Position numbers and translations under genes: made by a program. A stretch of 18,834 nucleotides of DNA from Elusimicrobiota bacterium (GTDB taxonomy: Bacteria > Elusimicrobiota > UBA8919), in contig DMMW01000080.1 in the NCBI GenBank assembly GCA_003452965.1, positions 5,278-24,111 of the forward strand, in the 5' to 3' direction. This document shows positions 12,844 to 18,834 of this stretch, one piece after another. The first letter of the stretch is position 1, and every line of letters starts with the position of its first letter. The notes beneath the pieces were generated by a model. It ran no database searches and was not told the DNA's origin. It was given only the letters and a program-made list of their open reading frames with translations.

Positions 12844-14892
12844 TTATTTAAACAACCTTGATGAGTTAATAAAGACAAGGAAATCAGGAAGGACATGGGC
12901 AACAGCAGCTGCCATAGGACTCAATATTCCAGTAGCAGCAAGCCCCATGCCTATAATATTAAAAGCCATACCAAGTGTAATATTCTGTTTTATAGTTCTA
13001 AAAGTCCGCTTTCCCAATAAAACTGCTTCCGGTATTTTTGATAGGTCATCACTCATTAGAGCGATATTTGATGATTCTATAGCTACATCTGTACCTGCGG
13101 CACCCATTGCTATTCCTACATCGGATTGAGTTAATGCAGGGGCATCATTGACACCATCACCAACCATCACTATTTTATCATTTTTATTCAATATGGATTT
13201 AATTAGTTTAACTTTTTCTTCCGGCAACATTTCTGCATATACCTCATCAATCCCCAATAGTTCGCCAATGGCACGGCCTGTTCTTTCATTGTCACCGGTT
13301 AACATAATCAATCTATTGATTCCCATTTTTCTTAAATCAAACATCGTTTGCCGTGCATTAGGACGGATAATATCCGACACTGTGATTACTCCGCATACAT
13401 CATTATCATGCGCGACTATAAGCGGTGTTTTACCTTCCATTTCCAACTTTTCCATATAATCATTTATCTCCGAAGAAAAGTTTATTTTTGCATCCTGCAA
13501 CAAATCACGGCTTCCGAGCATGATTTTTCGGTTGAAACACTCCGCTACCACTCCTTTACCTTTTATTACTTCAAAACTTTGCGGGTCGGGTACCGATATA
13601 TTTAGTTCCAATGCTTTACTTAAAATTGCTTTTGATAAAGGATGTCCGGAAAACTTTTCAGCAATAGCAGCACATTCAATAATCTCATTTTCCGTATGTT
13701 CACCGAACCTTTTTACTTCTATAACCTTTGGTTCACCTAAAGTCAATGTACCTGTTTTATCAAAAACAATAGTTTTTGTTTTACTTAGATTTTCGAGATA
13801 TATACCGCCTTTAATCAATATTCCTTTACGTGACGCCTTACCGATTGCAGCGACAAAAGCAAGCGGCGTAGCAAGTGCAACGGCACACGGACAGGCGACT
13901 ATTAAAACAGTTACCGATATTCTAAAGTTTTTGGTAATTATAAAAGTAACTAAAACCAGCGCTAGCACAATAGGAGTAAAATAATTTGTGAATACATCTG
14001 CCACTTTTTGCACAGGCGCCTTGCTGGCTTGTGCTTCTTCTATTAGCTTAATAATTTTCCCGAATGTGGAATCTCTACCCACACGCTCAGTTTCTATCTG
14101 CAAAAAACCGGAATCAAGTATCGTACCGGCATACACAGTATCATCGATATTTTTTTCTAAAGGAACCGATTCGCCGGTTATCGTCGCTTGATTTACAGAA
14201 CCGGAACCCTTTACTACTTTTCCGTCTACTGGAATTTTTTCGCCGTCTCTTACTATTACAATATCTTTTAGTTTTACATTTAAAATAGATGTTTCTATTT
14301 CTTGACCATCTTTAATAACCTGGGCTGTTTTTGGGGCTGCTTTGATTAAATCATTAATCGCTGATTTTGATTTTTCGGTTGTAAAATCTTCCACAAGCCT
14401 TGAAATTAGAACCAGAAAACCGATGATAGTTCCCGCCATATATTCACCTATAAAAATGGTGCCTACGATACCCAAACCCATAAAAGCATCAGCATCTATA
14501 AATTTGCTTTTTATACTTATATAAATTGCTTTTATAAACGGATATCCGCACCATAAAGCGGTGAATAAAAAAATTATCTTATTTTGCTTTACCGGATGAT
14601 ATAAATGGCCTAAAATTATTAATATTCCGGTGATGATTAACTGGGCTATTTCATAAACATGTGATTCTTCTCTATGTTCCTCTTCTTTTTTGAGATTATA
14701 ACCAAGTTTATTTACCTCCTTTTGAATATCGGTTAAAGATACATTTTTATCAAAAACAACAAATAAAGTTCCACTCGCAAAATTAACTTGAGCTTCTTTT
14801 ATACCGTCCATTTTTTTAAGACCTTTTTCTATATTTGTAGCACAAGATGCACAATGCATTCCTTCTACATAATATTTTTCTTTTTCTTCCAT
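12844..14892 (-). CDS. P1B-type heavy-metal-translocating ATPase
   Basis: A 682-residue metal pump. Residues 7-70 form one HMA domain with M12-H-C14-A-S-C17. The actuator loop has T239-G-E-S242, the ion-binding helix C334-P-C336, the phosphorylation site D378-K-T-G-T, the nucleotide domain H417-P418 and the hinge G578-D-G-V-N-D. Eight membrane helices are expected. The two last helices contain N645 and an H666 at the place where zinc pumps have Asp; the copper-type M-x-x-S-S signature is absent. Cu(I) is plausible from the CASC/CPC pair but the metal is not settled. AGGGG lies eight bases before the ATG. It follows the ion transporter by 51 bases. An accessory metallochaperone or metal regulator is not visible in the window. 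Confidence 0.93.
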   Translation of the reverse strand: MEEKEKYYVEGMHCASCATNIEKGLKKMDGIKEAQVNFASGTLFVVFDKNVSLTDIQKEVNKLGYNLKKEEEHREESHVYEIAQLIITGILIILGHLYHPVKQNKIIFLFTALWCGYPFIKAIYISIKSKFIDADAFMGLGIVGTIFIGEYMAGTIIGFLVLISRLVEDFTTEKSKSAINDLIKAAPKTAQVIKDGQEIETSILNVKLKDIVIVRDGEKIPVDGKVVKGSGSVNQATITGESVPLEKNIDDTVYAGTILDSGFLQIETERVGRDSTFGKIIKLIEEAQASKAPVQKVADVFTNYFTPIVLALVLVTFIITKNFRISVTVLIVACPCAVALATPLAFVAAIGKASRKGILIKGGIYLENLSKTKTIVFDKTGTLTLGEPKVIEVKRFGEHTENEIIECAAIAEKFSGHPLSKAILSKALELNISVPDPQSFEVIKGKGVVAECFNRKIMLGSRDLLQDAKINFSSEINDYMEKLEMEGKTPLIVAHDNDVCGVITVSDIIRPNARQTMFDLRKMGINRLIMLTGDNERTGRAIGELLGIDEVYAEMLPEEKVKLIKSILNKNDKIVMVGDGVNDAPALTQSDVGIAMGAAGTDVAIESSNIALMSDDLSKIPEAVLLGKRTFRTIKQNITLGMAFNIIGMGLAATGILSPMAAAVAHVLPDFLVFINSSRLFK

Positions 14893-14943
14893 TAATTCAT
14901 CCCCTATATTACTTTAAAGACTTGTAATCCTATTTTCAAACGT

Positions 14944-16212
14944 CTATTTCCAAACAAACCAGATAAACAGATACGAAACAAAAACACTGATTAATGTAAA
15001 AGGTAAACCTATTTTTACAAAATCAAAAAACCTTACCGGATAACCCTCTTTTTTCAAGAGTCCGCATGATACTATATTTGCTGCTGCACCGATTGGCGTT
15101 ATATTACCGCCTACTGAGGCACCTATTAAAAGCCCGAATAAAAACAGTGACGGACTTACCCCTAATTTATCGGATACCGACATAGCAACAGGAATCATCG
15201 CAACAAGATACGGGACATTGTCTATAAATGCCGATAAAAGCACCGATAGAAAAACAATAATTGTAAACCCGAGAAATATGTTTTGTCCTATTATACCGGA
15301 CAAAAATATAGATATTTTTTCAATCCAACCGTACAATGAAAGTCCGTTAACAAGAATAAATATTGCCATTAAGAAAAAGGTTGTATCCCAATCAAGTTTT
15401 TGAAGTCCCTTAAATATTTTTTCTTTTTTTGTTACGCTACCCCATACTAAAGAAATAAATCCTGCCACCATACAAATTACTCCAGCCATATATCCGAAAT
15501 TTTTATCGAAAAAAGAGGAACCTGCTAGAAGCACAATTAGAATTACAAGAACAACTGTCGGGAACCATGACCTTACGTTTTCTTCACTTATAAGTTGAGT
15601 CTTTTCTTTATGATGCCTGAAAAAAAAGAAAAGAACAAAAAAGGATGCAATTGCACCCAACTCAACTGCAAAAAATATGCTGGGCTTACCTTTATAAAAG
15701 AAAAAATCAAAAAAATCCATCTTTGCAAAACCACCCAAAAGCATACTTGGTGGATCACCTATAAGCGTTGCGGTTCCCTGTAAGTTTGAACTAATTGCAA
15801 TTGCTATCATTATATTGGTTGGATTTATTTTTAGTTTTTTTGCAAGTGAAAGGGCAATCGGCGCAATTATTAACACGGTTGCAACATTTTCAACAAACGC
15901 GGAAATAAACCCTGCTAATGCACATATAAAAAGAATTGCCCATGTTGTGCTTTTTGCTTTATTAACAATTATTTCGGCAAGGTAAGCGGGAAATCTGCTT
16001 TCCATAAAAATATCGGCAATAATAAGCGTACCGACAAAAATTCCCATTACATTCCAGTTAATTGATTTAACAGCATTACCGGGTGAAATTATGCCGGAGA
16101 CAATTAATACAAAAACACCTAAGATTGAAATTAATGTTCTTTTATGGGGAAGTATAATGAAAAAAAGGTATGCAAATAAAAATACAAAGAGTGCAACTAA
16201 TTCTTTATTCAT
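14944..16212 (-). CDS. ArsB/NhaD-type ion transporter
   Basis: A 422-residue inner-membrane protein with about 11 helices and the inverted-repeat layout of the ion transporter (IT) superfamily. The first half has S104-A-F-V-E-N-V-A-T and G146-T-A-T-L-I-G-D-P-P-S-M; the second half has S-A-F-I-D-N-V-P and G-G-N-I-T-P-I-G-A-A-A-N-I-V. These paired motifs are shared by Na+/H+ antiporters of the NhaD type, arsenite permease ArsB and SLC13-like carriers, and sequence alone does not separate them. No arsenic regulator or reductase gene is nearby, so a sodium/proton or anion transport role is as likely. It lies 62 bases past the GNAT gene and 51 bases ahead of the metal ATPase, in the same direction. 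No strong ribosome binding site is visible. Confidence 0.85.
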   Translation of the reverse strand: MNKELVALFVFLFAYLFFIILPHKRTLISILGVFVLIVSGIISPGNAVKSINWNVMGIFVGTLIIADIFMESRFPAYLAEIIVNKAKSTTWAILFICALAGFISAFVENVATVLIIAPIALSLAKKLKINPTNIMIAIAISSNLQGTATLIGDPPSMLLGGFAKMDFFDFFFYKGKPSIFFAVELGAIASFFVLFFFFRHHKEKTQLISEENVRSWFPTVVLVILIVLLAGSSFFDKNFGYMAGVICMVAGFISLVWGSVTKKEKIFKGLQKLDWDTTFFLMAIFILVNGLSLYGWIEKISIFLSGIIGQNIFLGFTIIVFLSVLLSAFIDNVPYLVAMIPVAMSVSDKLGVSPSLFLFGLLIGASVGGNITPIGAAANIVSCGLLKKEGYPVRFFDFVKIGLPFTLISVFVSYLFIWFVWK

Positions 16213-16274
16213 AACAACTTTTGAAATAGGTTGTGACTAAAACTTTCATACGGGGAGCGTATTATACACGTTAA

Positions 16275-17396
16275 TTAATTCAAACTGGCTTCATAGATGC
16301 GGTATTTTTTATAAACAACACCGCCCATAGCTGAAATTCCTTTATTGATTAAATCATTATCTTCAAGAGTCCATGAAAGCTCGCCGCCTCCGGAATAACC
16401 GTATTTCCTGCACGCCATCAATATTTCATAATATAAAACCGCCTCTAACCCCTTACCTCTATATTCTTTTTTTACACCTAACGCCATAAGTCGTATAAAT
16501 TTAATCTTTCTTTTCCAATATAAAAATTTTAGTATTTCAAGAGGTCCCATCCTGCCGTTCAACTTTTTCAATACAAAATTATAATCCGGTAAAGCTAACG
16601 TTGCACCGACAGGAACACCGCCGACTTCCAAAAAGTGACATATTCTCGTATCTATCAGTGGTTTTAGACCATCCGCCATATAGTCAATTTCTTCATCTGA
16701 CATCGGTACAAATCCCCAGTTCTTTTCCCATGCTGAATTATATATATCTTTAAAATACTGTACGTCTCTTTTAAAATTTTTTATATCAAAATGCCTGAAT
16801 TTAATATTTTCTTTCTTTTTAATATGTTCTACAATTTTGACAATTCGCGGCGGCGGATCGTCTTTGGCAACTCGCAACCATGCATATAAATCCTTAGCTT
16901 TTTTTAAGCCTGCTTTTTCTATAAGTTCTGCATAATAAGGTGGATTATATAACATCATAATCGCAGGTGAAGAATCAAATCCTTCTATAAGCAATGCACA
17001 TTCATCATTTGTTGAAGGATTCATCGGACCACGAATAATATCCATTCCTTCCGATTTTAGATATTTTTTAGCTTCGGTTATAAGCTGTTTTGCGACATCC
17101 GCGTTATTTATGCATTCAAAATAACCAAAAAAACCGCATTTTTCACTATGAAAATCGTTAGATACATTATCAATAATTGCAGCAATCCGCCCAATATATT
17201 TTCCGTTATCTTCCGCTAAGAATATTTTTATTTTGGAATGTTTCCAGAAAGGATTTTTTTTTGAGAAAAGTTTTTTTACTTCTGAAATCAAAGGAGGAAC
17301 CCAATACTTTTTATATTCAGTATTTTTATAAATATTGAAAGGTAGTTTAATAAATTCATCTAATTTTTCCGGTAAATTATAACTTACAACCTTCAC
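16275..17396 (-). CDS. GNAT-family acyltransferase, YghO-like; candidate ceramide synthase
   Basis: A 373-residue protein of the GNAT superfamily. Residues 305-330 contain the acyl-CoA binding loop V-x-x-E-Y-R313-G-K-G, followed by S341-W-T-L-E-D-N and a C-terminal K-x-Y-R-I-Y. The N-terminal half (R122-G-P-M-N-P-S-T-N-D-E) is characteristic of YghO-like proteins and lacks membrane helices. In Caulobacter a GNAT-family protein acts as bacterial ceramide synthase, acylating the sphingoid base. The gene starts at GTG with GGAGGGAG four bases ahead, 44 bases after the serine palmitoyltransferase-like gene. That pairing is what suggests N-acylation of an amino-lipid base; the substrate is inferred, and generic acetyltransferase activity remains possible. 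Confidence 0.82.
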   Translation of the reverse strand: MKVVSYNLPEKLDEFIKLPFNIYKNTEYKKYWVPPLISEVKKLFSKKNPFWKHSKIKIFLAEDNGKYIGRIAAIIDNVSNDFHSEKCGFFGYFECINNADVAKQLITEAKKYLKSEGMDIIRGPMNPSTNDECALLIEGFDSSPAIMMLYNPPYYAELIEKAGLKKAKDLYAWLRVAKDDPPPRIVKIVEHIKKKENIKFRHFDIKNFKRDVQYFKDIYNSAWEKNWGFVPMSDEEIDYMADGLKPLIDTRICHFLEVGGVPVGATLALPDYNFVLKKLNGRMGPLEILKFLYWKRKIKFIRLMALGVKKEYRGKGLEAVLYYEILMACRKYGYSGGGELSWTLEDNDLINKGISAMGGVVYKKYRIYEASLN

Positions 17397-17440
17397 TTTA
17401 CTCCCTCCTACTATATCTGTGTTCTATATACTGCCTGTAT

Positions 17441-18724
17441 TTAGTTCCATATTTTATCCATCCAATTGCGTAAAGACCTTAAATTGAACATATTATAACT
17501 AAATTTTTTTCTCCTTATCCAAGACCTGTTTGTATCAATAATACCCAGTTCCCTGCCTGCAATTTCAAAAGCTTCCAGAGTTCTATCAAGCTGTTCATCG
17601 GTATGTGTTGCCATCATACTTACTCTTAATAAGCCCCTTCCAGGCGGTGTTGCGGGTGAAACTATAGGTGTTGTAAAAATACCTAATTCGTAAAGCGTTT
17701 TCCACATTTGGAATGTTTTTTCATCTTCGCCGATTATTACTGGTATGATAGGTGTTTCACTTTTTCCTGTGTCAAACCCAAGCGCCTTAAAACCATCACG
17801 CATTTTCTTTGCGTTTCTCCATAACCTTTTAATTCTGCTCGGATTTTTTTTGATAACGCTCAATGCTGATATAACCGTAGCAACATTTGAAGGTGATAAA
17901 CTTGCGGTAAAAATAAGTATTCTGGATAAATGCTTGACATAAAATATCACATCTTCATCAGCTGCTATAAAACCGCCTATTGACGCTAGAGATTTTGAAA
18001 AGGTACCCATAATAATATCCACCTTGTCAGTTAATCCGAAATGTGATGCGGTACCGCTTCCATTTTTTCCTAACACACCTAATCCGTGTGCATCATCAAC
18101 CATTACACGTGAATTATATTTTTCAGCAAGTTCAACGATTCCGGGTAGATTTGCGATATCGCCTTCCATGCTATAAACACCGTCGACAACTATTATCTTT
18201 GCTTTTTCTGAACCTATAAACTTTAAAACTCGTTCTAAATCGGACATATCGTTATGTTTAAACTTAATCATCTTGGCGAATGAAAGCCGGCATCCATCAA
18301 TAATAGATGCATGATCATACTCATCTATAATTATATATTCATGCAAACCCGCGATAGCAGATAGCACTCCGAAATTTGTTAACATTCCTGTAGAAAATAG
18401 TAACGCTTTTTTCTTACCGACAAAATCCGCCATTTCTTCTTCAAGTTTTACATGTATATCCAATGTGCCGTTTAAAAATCTTGAACCGACACACCCGACA
18501 CCATATTTTTGAATCGCCCTTATAGCTGCGGTTTTAACCCGCCAGTTAGAAGTAAGCCCGAGATAGTTATTTGAACCCATCATAATCATCTTTTTACCTT
18601 CAACGATTACTTCCGGATCCTGTCCGGATTCTACTGTATGAAAATAAGGGTATAAATCATTTTTTATAAGATATTTGGCACCTTTCACAACTTCACTTTT
18701 GTGACACTTATCAAACATGTCCAT
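17441..18724 (-). CDS. Serine palmitoyltransferase-like alpha-oxoamine synthase
   Basis: A 427-residue PLP enzyme of fold type I. H138 (in D-E-Y-D-H-A-S) stacks on the cofactor, D210 and H213 (in V-D-D-A-H-G) bind its ring, and K244 in G-T-F-S-K-S-L is the Schiff-base lysine. G-T-F-S-K-S and the later F-T-A-S-L-S-P-S match soluble bacterial serine palmitoyltransferase better than KBL or BioF. The reaction would join serine (or another amino acid) with an acyl-thioester to give a 3-keto sphingoid base in the cytoplasm. The longest frame starts at TTG 18745; GGGAG five bases before the ATG at 18724 supports that start. The next gene, 44 bases on, is the GNAT protein. No acyl carrier protein or ketosphinganine reductase lies within the window, though the upstream side is cut off. 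Confidence 0.88.
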   Translation of the reverse strand: MDMFDKCHKSEVVKGAKYLIKNDLYPYFHTVESGQDPEVIVEGKKMIMMGSNNYLGLTSNWRVKTAAIRAIQKYGVGCVGSRFLNGTLDIHVKLEEEMADFVGKKKALLFSTGMLTNFGVLSAIAGLHEYIIIDEYDHASIIDGCRLSFAKMIKFKHNDMSDLERVLKFIGSEKAKIIVVDGVYSMEGDIANLPGIVELAEKYNSRVMVDDAHGLGVLGKNGSGTASHFGLTDKVDIIMGTFSKSLASIGGFIAADEDVIFYVKHLSRILIFTASLSPSNVATVISALSVIKKNPSRIKRLWRNAKKMRDGFKALGFDTGKSETPIIPVIIGEDEKTFQMWKTLYELGIFTTPIVSPATPPGRGLLRVSMMATHTDEQLDRTLEAFEIAGRELGIIDTNRSWIRRKKFSYNMFNLRSLRNWMDKIWN

Positions 18725-18746
18725 AGACTCTCCCATCAAAAACAAG

Positions 18747-18792
18747 TTAAAAGTTTAAAGTTAAAATTTAGACTTTATACTTTAACTTTTAA
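18747..18792. repeat. AT-rich inverted repeat upstream of the serine palmitoyltransferase-like gene
   Basis: TTAAAAGTTTAAAG (18747-18760) and CTTTAACTTTTAA (18780-18792) are inverted copies with one extra base, separated by 19 bases. The AAGTTAAAA word also repeats directly at about 18744 and 18758. It lies 22 bases ahead of the start codon, in the leader or promoter region. It could be an operator or a piece of an AT-rich intergenic repeat; it is partly low-complexity. Confidence 0.4.
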
Positions 18793-18834
18793 TTTATATT
18801 TACCCTATTTTTATTTATACTTTTTATTTTAACT

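Noticed and set aside
1..18834. tRNA or rRNA genes
   Set aside because: No tRNA T-loop/anticodon arrangement or conserved rRNA segment was recognised on either strand by eye.

Overview
The window is AT-rich, and every gene I can support (18 of them) is read on the minus strand, so the natural reading direction runs from 18834 down to 1. A TamA/TamB-type outer-membrane system and two lipoproteins point to a diderm bacterium. Oxygen-labile 2-oxoacid:acceptor oxidoreductase, rubredoxin, rubrerythrin-like and ferritin genes point to an anaerobic or microaerobic life. Palindromic and tandem intergenic repeats, small orphan proteins and the lack of a familiar gene order suggest an uncultivated lineage. 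I cannot name the phylum from the sequence alone.

Layout in transcription order. (1) 18724-16275: an alpha-oxoamine synthase of serine palmitoyltransferase type, followed by a YghO-like GNAT acyltransferase. The pair resembles the first and acylation steps of bacterial sphingolipid (ceramide) synthesis. (2) 16212-12844: an ArsB/NhaD-type ion transporter and a P1B heavy-metal ATPase. (3) 12843-12281: a repeat-rich stretch holding a 59-codon orphan gene, a 14-bp tandem repeat, a 16-bp perfect palindrome and a multi-hairpin element that abuts the next gene. (4) 12280-6081: YihY/BrkB-family membrane protein, TamA-like Omp85 protein and TamB-like AsmA-superfamily protein, tightly packed and probably one envelope-biogenesis operon. 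(5) 6080-5755: a non-coding stretch with an 81-bp inverted-repeat structure overlapping a plausible sigma-70 promoter, and a second element that shares a 14-mer with the one at 12.3 kb. (6) 5754-2097: lipoprotein, ferritin, fused gamma/alpha 2-oxoacid oxidoreductase subunit and beta subunit, as a compact operon. (7) 2059-897: a good promoter driving a zinc-ribbon protein, rubrerythrin-like protein, YHS-domain lipoprotein and a 50-residue membrane microprotein, the last three with overlapping stop/start codons; then rubredoxin after a 93-bp gap. (8) 644-1: a dispersed palindromic repeat, a decayed second copy, a small two-helix membrane protein and a tandem repeat at the window edge.

Two themes emerge. 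One is outer-envelope lipid biology: possible ceramide synthesis next to a YihY-TamA-TamB set. The other is iron and redox protection around an Fe-S enzyme: ferritin directly ahead of the oxidoreductase, then rubrerythrin, YHS metal-binding lipoprotein and rubredoxin. The ferritin carries charge-reversing substitutions at several ferroxidase positions. Several starts were moved inward from the longest reading frame because the longest frames begin at TTG or GTG without a proper ribosome binding site.
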